A stretch of 64,000 bases of DNA. Source: Sordaria brevicollis (taxonomy: Eukaryota > Ascomycota > Sordariomycetes > Sordariales > Sordariaceae). Of this stretch, positions 1 to 11,647 are shown in pieces. Both the position numbers and the translations under genes were made by a program. The notes beneath the pieces were generated by a model, which saw nothing but the letters and a program-made list of their open reading frames with translations, ran no database searches and was not told where the DNA came from. The DNA lies in assembly GCA_033439795.1 (NCBI GenBank), contig JAUTDP010000013.1:1860001-1924000 (forward strand). Reading direction: 5' to 3'. How positions within the stretch are numbered: the stretch's first letter is position 1; the number at the start of each line of letters is the position of its first letter.

Positions 1-2216
1 TTGGGCTTCGCGGCACGATCAAGGCAGTAAACGTTTCTGCCCTTGACACGGGTGAGGTAGACAGTCTGGTCAAGGGTGCACACGATTCCGTTGTCGCCGT
101 TGAGGAGCGTGTACTTGACGTGGTTGAGAGTCGAATAGAGCAAAACACCCGCGTCATCCCACGCAGCACTCTTGAGACGAATGGTCTCATGGAGGGTGCT
201 GACCTGCTCCAAAGTCTTGGTCACAATCGTTACATTGTGCTTGCTGAGCAGGGCAGCGTAAAGACCATCATTGGACCAAACAACGTACTTCACGCCCGTC
301 ACAGCCAGCTCGGCAGTGCTCTTCCTCTGCTGGATATCGTAGAGATGAACAGCGGTCGGGGTAATGATAAGAAGGTTGCCGGTGCCGCCAAAGTAGATAT
401 CGGTAGTGCCAACAGGGGGCTTGAACGATCTCGTGGTGTTGTTGGTCAAGTCCTTGATATCGACGGTCTGGGTGGCAGCGTTGAGAACGGCGAAGCGGTT
501 GCGAGCCACAAAGACAGCAGAGTTGCCCTGGCCGCGCTTAGACTCTGTTGGTTCGATAGCCCCAGAGCCATCACGAGGAAGGGTGATCAGCTCGTACGAA
601 CCACCGTCAGCCGGGGAGGTGACCAAAATGGACCTTTCAGCGGGGTTGTACGAAAGTGTCCTGGGGGGGACCCAAGGGCTTCCGAGCTTCTTGAGCGACA
701 GAAGTGTGGGTGACTCGACGTTCTTCTGGAAGTCGTACATCTTGACGTGCTTCTCCTTGGTGATGTAGAAGATGTTGTTCTGATAAACGGCAGAGGCCGG
801 CCTCTCGCGCTCAAGCTTGAACACCATCACGCCATTATCGTGACCAGCTGCAAACAAGTTGATTTCGGGATGGGCGGCAATAACCCAGATTCTGTCGTTT
901 TCGCGCTTGAAGGTGCTGACTGCGGTACGCTTGTTGAGATCCCATACTCGAATCGTCTTGTCTTCGCCGGCCGAAAGAATAAGGTCCTGGTGGGGGTGGA
1001 AAAGACAGCCGCTGGCGTTCTGGAAATGGCCGCGGCACGTATCGACTTCCCACTATAGATGGTTGATTCAGTCAGCATCTTGATATCGGATGAACACTGG
1101 AAACACATACAGCCTTGGTCTCGCTCATGCGCCACAACTTGATAAGACGGTCGTCACCGGCGGACACGATCAATGGCATGGTGGGGTGGAAAGAAACCCA
1201 GTTCACGCCGCGGTCGTGGCCCTCGAGGACGAACTTGACAACGGCGTCGGTGTTGCCGAACATGTCGGTCTGGTTGGCATTGGCGCGGGCAACCTGGTCC
1301 TCGAAGGACATGGAGGTGGGCGCCGAGTGCTTCTTGCGCAGGCCGGAGACTGTAATAACGCAGCATGGTCAGCCATCTCCATCCATATATCCACATATAT
1401 CCTCCCCGTATTCTCGTCTCGTTCAAGGTACCACGTACTATCCCAAACGCGCACAGTCTGATCGAGCGAGGCGGAAACGATGAGGTCCTCCTTGGGGTGG
1501 AATTGGGCGCACATGACGTAGTGGTTGTGGCCCGTCATGGTGCAGAGCAGAGAGCGGTTCTGCCAGTTCCATATCCGAATCGTCTGATCATCGCTGGCAC
1601 TGACAATCCAAGGGAGCTCGTGGTGGAAGAAGACGGTACGGATGTAGTCCAAGTGGCCGTTGAGGGTAAAGAGGCAGCGCCGAGTCTGGAGAGACCAGAC
1701 CTTGATCTTGTAGTCGTCACCGCCAGATACGAAGAGAGGCTGTTTTGGGTATCATGTGTAAGCTATCGTCGATATATCTCGGGGGGTCGGCGCATATGGA
1801 GGCAGCAAGGAGCTCACCTGTGTCTTGTGGAAGTCAACACCTCTGACGGGGCCATCGTGTTCTTCGAATCGATCAATCAGGGTACCCATGCGGTAGTCCC
1901 ATAGCTGAATGGTAGACGAGTGAAGGGAGACGAGAATCCATGGTCTAGAGGTAAGGCCATGTTAGCTTCGCGAGGGTTTCGTTGACGAGTATCAGGTGGC
2001 GGGGGGATAGCTTCGTATGTTGATATTCGGGAGACGGAGAGGCTGACCGTTTAGGATGGAAGGCAATGCCCTTTGCTCGCGACGACTTGGACTCGAACTG
2101 CGCACAAAGGAGAGAACATATTAGACAAGCTCAAGCTGGAGGAGGCGCATTGGTATTGGGTGTGAACGACGAGGACGACGACATACTTTGGTGAGCATTC
2201 CCGAGGAGGCCTGCAT
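1..2216 (-). CDS. Coatomer subunit alpha (COPI), N-terminal half, runs off the left edge
   Basis: Alpha subunit of the COPI vesicle coat, which mediates Golgi-to-ER and intra-Golgi retrograde transport and reads dilysine cargo signals. I read six exons on the minus strand: 2216-2187, 2097-2048, 1944-1818, 1739-1439, 1349-1111 and 1052-1 (continuing off the window); all junctions are GT..AG and keep phase. About 599 residues of an expected roughly 1,200 are visible. The start MQASSG then [14 protein letters not shown] is typical of the family; Met7 is a possible alternative start. A first beta-propeller of WD40 repeats follows ([60 protein letters not shown]), then the start of the second propeller. 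The C-terminal domain that binds epsilon-COP is outside the window. It shares a divergent promoter with the ER glucosyltransferase. Confidence 0.95.
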
Positions 2217-3340
2217 CTTGCCAGTGGCTTTAAGGGGAGCACAGCCTAAGCTCCCGGCATCAACGTGGGAAAAGGGTGGATTAAGTATTTAATGGGGAGG
2301 AAGAATTAAAGACGCGATCAAGCCGGGACGCCGTGAAATCGCAAATATTGACTAGTAGAGGTAGAAGAAGGAGGGGTGGGCGGCGTCGGGGTGGTGGTTT
2401 GTTTGGGCGGACGTGGGAGGGATCGGGAATGGGGCCAAGTGGAAAGTGTTAAAAGTGAGGTGGTGTACAAGTGTAGTTGCTCCGTGTTCGAGGTCCAGGT
2501 CCACGATGCAGTGCCATCAATGGAGCTGGGATGTTTGGCACAGATACGGTCTCCAGGCGGCTGCTTCTCAATTCAGTTGCGGATAGGGAAGCGTGGCATC
2601 TCACACCTCCCCGGCCGTCGCTGTTCAGTGCGGGCGGCCAAGTGCTGCAGCAGCTGCCACTCACACAGCACCTGCCCACTGGAACACACAAGTCGGCCTT
2701 GGGTGTATTGAAGTCGAGCACCGCCACGTTCTATACACACACGGGATCCGCAATTCAGGGGCTCTTGGATGCGTAAGCCTCATTTCAGGGGCTCTCTAAG
2801 GCGTCGTCAAGGGTCTCACCAGCCACACTCCAACGTGTGTGTACCTTAGCGGCCACCTGTACAGCTTCCCCCAAGACGCTAGACCAAACTGGGTGAGCTC
2901 CCGCTGTTTCACTCCTCCTACAACGGCAACAGCGAGAGGTGTTCATTCTCAACCTCAGCAGCTTAACTTTATACTCTTAACAGCCTGTGAAGCTATCCCC
3001 AACCTCATTACTGGCTGTACCTGGTAGCTTTGATAGATTACCAAGGTCGTTAAAGCCACGGTTGTGTCCTTTTGTTTTGAGTAAACCAGTGACATCACAG
3101 GCTGTTTATTGCCTTTACTTGTCCCCTTTTGTTCCGCTCTCATCTCGCTCTCTCTAACACCAACCAACACACCAAATCGAGCTGTGCCGTTTGACGTTGG
3201 TGAGCTCCAACGTGGCACCTTTATCATCCCACCCATGGTCCAAGTTTAACCAGACAGCCCTCTAACCGATCAACCCACGAAACATTACAACTCGTCTGGT
3301 CACCTCATCAACATAGAGTTGCTCCCTGATACGGACAACC
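2217..3340. promoter_or_regulatory. Divergent promoter and 5' UTRs between COPI alpha and UGGT
   Basis: About 1.1 kb with no convincing gene separates the two start codons. It should hold both promoters and 5' leaders. CAACGTGG occurs at 2261-2268 (just upstream of COPI alpha) and at 3208-3215 (just upstream of UGGT). The second lies in an inverted repeat, ACGTTGG at 3194-3200 and CCAACGT at 3207-3213, with a 6-nt spacer. ACGT cores are typical bZIP targets; assigning a particular factor is speculation. The short open frames here are low-complexity and unlike each other. Confidence 0.6.
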
Positions 3341-6300
3341 ATGATCCGTCTCTCCCAGCTGCCGTGGGGTCTCGCGGCGGCCATTGTCACAGCGACATGG
3401 CTTCCCTCACACCATGTTGCAGCATCTCCTTCTGTAGACGTCGCACTCAAGGCCGCTTTTCCTTCACCTCCCTATCTGGTAGAGCTCCTGTAAGTGTCCT
3501 TCCTTCTCTCACTCATACGGGACACAGTCTCACATTTTACCCAGCGAAACCGCGGCCTCTGAGAATGCCACTGCCTACTTCCCACTTCTGGACCGCATTG
3601 CCAAGGGAGATTTTGCCCAGGCCAAGTCGGACAAGGAGCTCTATGAAAAGTTTCTCCAGGTACTCCAAGAGGATGGCCATGTGAACCCCGAGGCCTTGTC
3701 GACCTTCAAGTTGGCGCTTTCACTTCGATCCGCCGCTCCCCGGGTCGAGGCCCATTATCAGTACTACACTACCGCAGTTGAGCCATCTGTTGTGGCCGAT
3801 CAGGACGGATGTGATTTATGGTTTCTCTACAATGGAAAGCAGTACTGCAAGGCCAGCTTGGAAGCTTCCTATGGCGACGTCACGAGCAACGACCAGGAGC
3901 GTCTCTTGCCTTTTGACAGACGCTTCGGTAGCGGAAGCCAGGAAATCGTCCTTTATGCCGACATTACCTCGCCGGCGTTTGGGAAGTATCACGAGACAGC
4001 CATGGAACTTGCTCAAAAAGGAGAGGCTTCATATCGCCTGCGCTACAAGAGAAGCCTTGGACAGTCTGATGATGCGCTCTCAGTCAACGGTTATGGTGTT
4101 GAGCTTACATTGAAGAGGACAGATTACATCGTCATCGATGACAGAGATACTGGCTCTGACAAGGCAGCTGGAGATGGTTCCCAAAAGGTCATCAAGTCTT
4201 CCGAAGTCGTGCTGGACGAGGAGGAAGATGTTTCGGACATTAAACCCCTCGAAAAGTCCGAGCTCTCACCTCTCGCCGTCAAGGCGGCGTCCTTCGTCAT
4301 GCAGAGCGACTCACCGTTTGATACCTTGCTCAAGCTTACACAGGACTTCCCCAAGTACTCTACCAAGCTCGGAAAGCACAATGTGTCCGACGAGTTTTTG
4401 GCCGAGCATGAGTACAACAGGCAACTGCTGGTGTCAACGGGTGCCAACGTTCTCTGGATGAACGGCGTCCAGTTGGTCGACAGACAAGTTCAGCCCTTCG
4501 GTCTTGTAGACATGCTTCGCCAGGAACGCAAGCTTATCAGCGGTGCTCAGGATCTGGGGTTGACCGGCCAGCAAGCTCTGTCCCTTCTCGGTCATGATGA
4601 GGTTGCCGCAGCAAAGGCCACTGGGGAAGAGCCTCTCAGATTCGACTGGCGAGACGATATCGAGGAAGGCCATGTCATTATTTGGCTGAACAACATCGAA
4701 AAGGACAAGCGTTACGCCGACTATGCTCCTTCGGTTTGGGCTTTGATTCAGCACTTTGGACAAGGATTGCCTCAAGTACGCAAAGACCTGTTCAACCTGG
4801 TTGTCCCTGTCAACTTCGCCAAGGCTGAGGATGTCACACTCGTCACCAGGCAGCTTCTCATGTTCATGAAGCGAGGCATTCCCGTCCGGTTCGGTCTTGT
4901 TCCCCTGACTCCCACAGGCGAGTCGATTGAACAGGCTAAGGTCCTCTACCATCTTCTCAACACGTATGGTTTGGCTGCCATGGCTACCTACCTAGAGAAG
5001 TCTCTCGAGGCCTCTACTACCGATAAGCCAAGCGAGGAGGTCTTCAACTTCGCCATCAAGGACCGCGATATTCGAGAGGACCATGAGGCTCTCGCATTTA
5101 AGGACATCTTCGCTTCCGAAGAGTTGGAAAAGCAGGTCCACCGCGCCAAGCACTGGTGTGAACGCCTCAGAGCCGACACTGAAGTCCCTCCTGCTTTCAT
5201 CAACGGTCTTTCCATTCCCCGCGAGGAGGATTGGCTTCGGAATATGAACCATAAGCTCATGGTGGATCTTCAAATGTTGCAACAGGCCGTCTATTATAAC
5301 AAGATCAACGATCAGACCGATGTCCCTGCCTACTTCCTGGAGAACGCCATCGCCCGTCGCAATACCCTCATCTACCCTGAGGATCCCAACGCCATCAAGG
5401 TGCTGAACGTGAACAAGGTGTATAGCGAGCACCAAAAGCTATTCAGCAAGGTTGCCGTTGTTGAGGCCGATGAAAGTGCTTCCAAGGAAGACTGGGCTGC
5501 GCTCACAGTTATCACCAACCTTGATAATGTTGAGGGCCAAAAGCTTCTCTACTTTGCTTTGCGTTTCCGCCAGGAAAATCAAGGAGTTCGACTCGATATC
5601 ATTCATAACCCTGCTGACTTGACCGTCTCGCCCTCCGTTATGAACCAGCGCGTCAAGGCTAGCGAGGGAAGACTTCTGGAGGTTACCCGCCTCGTCGAGC
5701 TTGAGAGCATCCTCGAGGAGGGTAAGCCTGAGGCGGACCAAGCTTTCGACGCCGATCTTTTGAGCTTCCTCACGAGCTTCAACTTGAAGTCCGGAGACAA
5801 TGCGCTCATTCTGAACGGTCGTATTGTTGGTCCTGTTACATCAGCGAACGATTTCGTCAAGGAAGACTTTGCTGAGCTCCTGAAGACCGAACGTGCAAAC
5901 CGCATCCTTCCGGTTTACAGGGCGGTCGAGGACCTTGGGCTGAGTGACAAGATCTCAGGACCTTTGGATGCTGCCAAGCTGACCTCGGTTGTTGCTCTGT
6001 CGGGCAAGTCTGATACTCCTCAAGGCATATTCGACTCTGCCACGCCCATCAGGACAACGGCTTATAACAGATGGAACGCCACATACACGTCCTTCCAGGT
6101 CGGCAATCCCGAGACTGCCACCATCTTCTTTGTCGCGGCCATCAACCCTGCTAGCGAGATGGGTCAGAAGTGGGCTCCTATTCTCAAGGTCCTATCAGAA
6201 CTGGAGGGTGTGCATTTGCAAGTGTTCCTCAACCCGCAGACTGAACTGTCGGAGCTGCCCGTTAAGCGATTCTACCGGTATGTTATGGAGTCTGCTCCCA

Positions 6301-7892
6301 GTTTCGACGAGAGCGGCAAGGTCAAATCCTTGTCTGCCACCTTCAACGGAGTACCACCCGAGACCCTCCTCGTCGCCGGCATGGACGTCCCCCCAGCATG
6401 GCTCGTCACCTCGAAGGAAGCCGTCGACGACCTCGACAACCTTCGCCTCAAGGACATCAAGGCCAAACGACACACTGAGCACGTCGAGGCCATCTACGAA
6501 CTAGAGAACATTCTCATCGAGGGCCATTCCCGCGAATTCCCCGCTGGCTCCCCTCCGCGCGGCGTGCAGCTCGTCCTAGCGACCGAGAAAGACGCTCACT
6601 TCGCCGATACCATCATCATGGCCAACCTCGGCTTCTTCCAGTTCAAGGCCAACCCAGGCATCTATAACATCCACCTCAAGGAAGGCCGCAGTTCCGACAT
6701 TTTCACCCTCGACAGTGTCGGCGCCCAAGGCTGGACCCCCGTTCCCGGCGACGAGACTACAGAGGTAGCCTTGCTTTCCTTCCAAGGCTCCACGCTCTAC
6801 CCGCGCCTGACCCGCAAGCCAGGTATGGAGCGCGAAGACGTTCTCCAAGATGAATCCGAACCCAAAGACGAATCTTTGATGTCTAAGGGCCTCAAGTTCG
6901 CCGAAGGCCTGTTCGGCGGCTCCAAGAAACCCGCCCCTTCACCATCAGACGTAGGCCCCAAACACGCCGACATCAACATCTTCTCCGTCGCCTCCGGCCA
7001 CCTCTACGAGCGCATGCTCAACATCATGATGCTCTCGGTGATGAAACACACCAACCACACTGTAAAATTCTGGTTCATCGAGCAATTCCTTTCTCCCAGC
7101 TTTAAATCCTTCCTCCCCCATTTAGCTCAGGAGTACGGATTCCAGTACGAAATGGTCACCTACAAATGGCCGCACTGGTTACGTCAGCAGTCCGAGAAAC
7201 AGCGTGAGATCTGGGGTTACAAAATCCTGTTTTTGGACGTCCTGTTCCCACTGTCGCTAGAAAAGGTCATTTTCGTTGATGCGGACCAGATTGTCAGAAC
7301 AGACATGTATGATCTCGTCCAGCTCGACCTCGAGGGCGCCCCATACGGGTTCACGCCCATGTGTGATTCCCGCACAGAAATGGAGGGTTTCAGATTCTGG
7401 AAGACTGGCTACTGGGCCAACTACCTCCGTGGTCAGCCTTATCACATTTCTGCTCTCTACGTCGTTGACCTGCGTCGCTTCCGCGAGCTGGCCGCCGGCG
7501 ACAGGTTGAGGCAACAGTATCATACCTTGTCTGCCGACCCCAACAGTTTGGCAAACCTGGACCAGGACTTGCCGAATCATATGCAGTTCCAGATTCCGAT
7601 CAAGAGCTTGCCGCAGGAGTGGTTGTGGTGCGAGACGTGGTGCAGCGATGAGACGTTGAGCAAAGCGCGGACGATTGATTTGTGTAATAATCCCCAGACT
7701 AAGGAGCCGAAGCTGGAGAGGGCGAGGAGGCAGGTGCCAGAGTGGACGGTTTATGACGAGGAGGTGGCGGCCCTGGCGAAGAGGGTGAGGGAGGAGAAGG
7801 AGAAGGTGGAGAGTCTGGTGGATGAGAGGGAGAAGGGGGAGGAGGTTGAGGGGGAGAAGATGGAGGAGGGGCATGTGAGAGATGAGTTGTAA
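3341..7892 (+). CDS. UDP-glucose:glycoprotein glucosyltransferase (UGGT), ER folding sensor
   Basis: UGGT adds one glucose to the Man9 N-glycan of misfolded glycoproteins in the ER lumen so they re-enter the calnexin cycle. Exons are 3341-3489 and 3545-7892, with the intron donor GTAAGT and acceptor CCAG; the product is 1,498 aa, the usual family length. An N-terminal hydrophobic signal follows the initiator (MIRLSQLPWGLAAAIV). The long middle is the thioredoxin-like folding-sensor region. The C-terminal GT24 catalytic domain starts near residue 1192 (DINIFSVASGHLYERML) and contains the metal-binding DxD in VDADQIVRTD near residue 1295, followed by WLWCETWC. The protein ends in an RDEL-type ER retrieval signal after a Lys/Glu-rich linker. 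The acidic/basic insert around residues 1150-1190 (PKDESLMSKGL) is a probable linker between sensor and catalytic parts. Convergent with RAD54. Confidence 0.97.
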
Positions 7893-8300
7893 ATAGGGTG
7901 ATGTAGGATTTGAGGGGGGTAAACTACGTAGATGATTGAGGATATATACACGTTATGTTGATTCTGGTGATCGAGATGAAGTCTATACAGAATATATACG
8001 GCCCCTGCCAATACATCCAGCAAGAGGTTGTGAATATCAAGGATGTGTCATATCGGCCAGAAACCGCAGCTGGATAGCGCTGAAGGTATGATGAATGACC
8101 ACATAAGAGCTAATATGCTGATACCTGGAGTAATGATTGTCATGAAAAGTTCTAATAATATGTCTGTCTGCAATCCTCCTTGACACGCCTAAAACACCAA
8201 AACACCGTACGCTACATGATAATCTGTCTTCTCAAGCGAATCCCACCACCTGACGGACACCTAAAAGTGCCAACGGACAAACGAAAAGAACAACACCAAC
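7893..8300. other. Intergenic region between convergent UGGT and RAD54 genes
   Basis: This 408-bp tail-to-tail spacer presumably holds both 3' UTRs and polyadenylation sites. It is AT-rich (for example ATATATACACGTTATG near 7941). I see no gene, tRNA or repeat in it. Confidence 0.6.
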
Positions 8301-10802
8301 TCAATGAGAAATATACTGAAACACCGCACTTACATCCCTCTCACCCACCTCCTGCCTCAACAAATGATCATGAATACTCTTCAGCCCACCCGCACCACCA
8401 TTCGGATCCTTCCCGTTCTTATTGCCCTCGCCCTCATAGTGGTTAACAAAGTGGTTCCAAGTACTCGTATCACCATACAACATGGCCTGCGCCTTGATAT
8501 ACTGTCTCCCATCCGGTTTGCACCGCTTGCACTTGAACGTGTCGTGCGTATCGGATTTTGTTCCAGGACGATAAGTGAACAGCTCGCGCAGCGAGTCGAG
8601 CGAGAAGTGCCGCTCCACGTCCTCGGCGCTGTCGACGACGCACGAAGACAAAGATTGCTTGTGGGATTGACGCTGGAAGATCTTTTCTTCGATGGTTCCG
8701 GTGGCAATGAAGCGGTAGACAAAACAATCCTTCTTTTGACCGTCACGCCACACGCGGGCTAGAGCCTGCTGGTCGGCGGCCGGGTTCCAGTCGGGGTCAA
8801 AAAGGACGAGGCGGTTGGCGCCGATTAAGTTCAGACCGCAACCGCCGGCTTTGGAGGAAAGTAAAAAGACGAACTCGTCGCCTTCGGGGTCGTTGAATTT
8901 GTCGACCAGCTTTTGACGTTTGTTGACGTTCATGGTGCCGTCGAGTCGCAAGCAGCCGTATTGGCGGTTGCGGCAGAGACGCTCGAACAGGTCTAGGGTT
9001 TGCGTGTAGTTGCTGATGAGCACGATCTTGTCGTTTGTGTCGGAGCGGATGCGAGCGAGCATGCGGTCGAGTACTTGCATCTTGCCGGAGTACCAGGGCT
9101 TGACGTCGCGGTCACGGCCGCGCGCTTCTTTGGGGACGTAGTCCTCTGGCCAGTGCCGCTCGCACCCGGGAAGGTCGGCAGATAGATCGAGCAGATCGGG
9201 GTGGTTGCAGAGCTTCTTCAGGATGTTGATGGCCTTGAGAGGTTGAGAGCCCTTGCCACGTAGGAGAGCTTGGATGTCGGGAGAGGCGACAAAGTAGTTG
9301 TACAAGTCGAGCTGGAAGGGAGCGAGGTTGCAGAAAACAACGTGCTCGTACTTGACAGGGAGGTACTTGGAGAGAATGTCGTTGGTGCGGCGAATGATGA
9401 ACTTGTTGACGATGGACAGAAGGTCAGCCAGGCACTCGTCACCACGCTTGCGTTCAGCTTCCGAGGCATCGGCATCGCGGCCACGCAAGATCGGAATCTC
9501 GAACCGTTTGCGGAACTCGAGACGAGTGCCGAGGAGATCCGGGTTGGCGAAGCTGATCAGAGCAAAGTACTCCGACAAGTCGTTTTGGATGGGTGTACCA
9601 GACAGGATCACCCTCCTCGAAACATTCAAGCTGTTCAAAGCACTGAACGTCTGACTGTCTCCGTTCTTTAGACGATGGCCCTCGTCACAGAGCATCAAGC
9701 CAATGGGAGTCCCCTTAAGCTCCTCCACATTAAGCCTCAGCGTCTCATACGAAACGATGATCACCGGCCTCGTCACCGATCGCCCGCTGGCAATCGCCCA
9801 CTGTCGTAGCTGCCTCGTCAGTTCCTCCTTCGACGCTTTGCCATCAATAGCAAACGGCGTGATCGCATCCGCGCCCAGCCACTTGACCAGCTCATTCGCC
9901 CAATTCCTGACCAAACTCGACGGACACGCCACAATCGCCTTCTGGATCGTCGACTTGCCCGCCTCAGGCGACTGCTTCAAAAGCGTCCACAACAGTGTAA
10001 TGCACTGTAACGTCTTTCCCAGACCCATCTCGTCGGCCATGATGCACCCGTTCGCCTTCTCGTCAATCATGCCCGTCACGCACCGGTACATAAACCGCAC
10101 ACCCTCGATCTGATGCGGTCTGAGAACCTTGGCCAGTCGCGGATCAATCACCACTGGCACTCTCGGGTGCTCGCCCTCGACCTTTTTCTTTATACCCAGA
10201 ATCTCCGCCAAACTCTTGTGCACCAGCGGCGCGTCAACCTTGACTTCCGGTGTTTCTTCGGGTTTCTTCTTCTCCTCAATGGCTTTCGGCTCCTTAGGCT
10301 TATCATCCACCGTCGGATCATACAACACAATAGCAAACTCGTCGCAGGGATCATGCAGTGGTTTAGCCACGAATATCGTTCCCTGCCTCAGTCCCAACGT
10401 AGGCGGTGGTCGGTTGGGGTTGTAAGCGCCGACGTTCTTGTTGATAAGTGGCACGGAAAAGGCCTTGCGAAAAACTTGGCTCTTGTCTTTTACTTGGAAC
10501 ACGGGAAACTTGTTGGCGTCGCGGTTGGCAAGGGCCAGTCGGTCGGCGTTGGTGTAGGGCTTGTCGGCGCCGTCTTCGTCATCTTCACCGCCGCCGGCGC
10601 CCTTGTAGTCGATCTTTCTGCGCTTTCGGGCTGGTCGGTCCGTAGCTACGGTGCGGGTGGCGGAGCCGGGGCATTTGAAGGGTTTGACGAGTTTGTCGAG
10701 GGATTGGGGCGTGGGGAACTTGTTGGTGCGCTGGGTGAGGGCGAGGTTGTTGGGGGCATTGTTGTTGTTGTCTTTGGAGGCGGGCTTGGGTGTCGAGACC
10801 AT
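8301..10802 (-). CDS. mus-25: RAD54-type Swi2/Snf2 DNA translocase for homologous recombination
   Basis: RAD54 stimulates Rad51-mediated strand invasion and remodels chromatin during recombinational repair; the N. crassa orthologue is mus-25. The coding region is a single exon of 833 aa from the ATG at 10802 (MVSTPKPASK). A longer open frame would need a TTG start. The N-terminal 230 residues carry the Rad54 N-terminal domain with a basic patch (RPARKRRKID). The helicase core has Walker A DEMGLGKT near residues 257-264, the DEGH box near 373-376, SGTPIQND, and in the second RecA lobe LSSKAGGCGLNLIGANRLV and ARVWRDGQKKDC. The C-terminal zinc-type motif FKCKRCKPDG is also typical of Rad54 rather than Rdh54. 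A probable 5' UTR intron lies just upstream. Confidence 0.96.
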   Translation of the reverse strand: MVSTPKPASKDNNNNAPNNLALTQRTNKFPTPQSLDKLVKPFKCPGSATRTVATDRPARKRRKIDYKGAGGGEDDEDGADKPYTNADRLALANRDANKFPVFQVKDKSQVFRKAFSVPLINKNVGAYNPNRPPPTLGLRQGTIFVAKPLHDPCDEFAIVLYDPTVDDKPKEPKAIEEKKKPEETPEVKVDAPLVHKSLAEILGIKKKVEGEHPRVPVVIDPRLAKVLRPHQIEGVRFMYRCVTGMIDEKANGCIMADEMGLGKTLQCITLLWTLLKQSPEAGKSTIQKAIVACPSSLVRNWANELVKWLGADAITPFAIDGKASKEELTRQLRQWAIASGRSVTRPVIIVSYETLRLNVEELKGTPIGLMLCDEGHRLKNGDSQTFSALNSLNVSRRVILSGTPIQNDLSEYFALISFANPDLLGTRLEFRKRFEIPILRGRDADASEAERKRGDECLADLLSIVNKFIIRRTNDILSKYLPVKYEHVVFCNLAPFQLDLYNYFVASPDIQALLRGKGSQPLKAINILKKLCNHPDLLDLSADLPGCERHWPEDYVPKEARGRDRDVKPWYSGKMQVLDRMLARIRSDTNDKIVLISNYTQTLDLFERLCRNRQYGCLRLDGTMNVNKRQKLVDKFNDPEGDEFVFLLSSKAGGCGLNLIGANRLVLFDPDWNPAADQQALARVWRDGQKKDCFVYRFIATGTIEEKIFQRQSHKQSLSSCVVDSAEDVERHFSLDSLRELFTYRPGTKSDTHDTFKCKRCKPDGRQYIKAQAMLYGDTSTWNHFVNHYEGEGNKNGKDPNGGAGGLKSIHDHLLRQEVGERDVSAVFQYISH

Positions 10803-10812
10803 GGATGCTGTC

Positions 10813-10904
10813 CTATCGATTTTCAATTGGTGTCAGTTGTATTTTTTGAGAATGGTGTTATTCGTAATCGGTGGGAAGTGGTGTACGGGGAGAAGGTCGC
10901 TTAC
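10813..10904 (-). other. Probable 5' UTR intron of the RAD54 gene
   Basis: On the minus strand a GTAAGC donor at 10904 and an acceptor ending ATAG at 10813 bracket 92 nt, with a branch-like CTGAC about 20 nt before the acceptor. The acceptor lies 11 nt before the ATG. The upstream open frame has no Rad54-like sequence, so the intron would be in the leader. Confidence 0.55.
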
Positions 10905-11647
10905 ATCTTCGCTGTTCGGAACAGAGGCCTTCAGAACGGCCTCGTAGTTCCTAGGAAGACTGTGGTACCAGGTTTCGTCACTCAAGGAAACTAACCGAAA
11001 TCTCCGGACGCAATTGAGCAAACCCGAGGGGAAACACTGAAACCCGAAAAAAAGGAAGTTGCGAGTTCTAAGCAGGACGATGGGCAATTGGCACCTGCTT
11101 ACAATTAGTAAACAGACGCGTTGAAAAGGTGGGGGCGAATCGCGCCTTCTGCACACGATGTCAGATGATCTCGCCAAGACCTGTTGCCTTCACCCCTTTT
11201 GAGTGTCTCCACTTTTGCACTGGTTTCGACTCATGATTGGCCAATGGCCCGAATCCGGAATCACAGCCAGAATGGTTGGCCTACGATGAAGACATTCCCA
11301 AGTCACTAACGAAGAGCATGATTATTTGGACAAGCAATCTTCAGCAGGGATTAAAGATGTATTATCAAGCTCCGTAAATACCCTAGAAAGTAACGATAAG
11401 ACAGCAACCCATTTTGCCGTCTTTTGCATGCATGCTCCTCTCGCTTGCTATCAATGCCATGACATAACGTAAAAAGATGTGTGTGGTTGGTGGTATAAAT
11501 GCTTCCTCATCCCATCCACGAAGAAGCCTGTCTCTCTTTGTCATCGTCGTATCAAGTCCTTCTTCTCCTTCAACGGCTGAACCCTTCTATATCATCCTTC
11601 TTTCCTGTCTTAAGCCCCTTCTTGCTTCATGCATGCATGCTATTTCA
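10905..11647. other. Intergenic region upstream of RAD54 and downstream of the Sec7 factor
   Basis: Both flanking genes are on the minus strand, so this 743-bp stretch holds the RAD54 promoter and the 3' UTR of the Sec7 gene. The perfect palindrome GCATGCATGC occurs near 11427 and again near 11631. I see no supported gene. Confidence 0.5.

Noticed and set aside
8301..10826. RAD54 frame extended to 10826
   Set aside because: The extra codons begin with TTG, and the ATG at 10802 gives the expected N-terminus; the extension also overlaps the acceptor of the leader intron.
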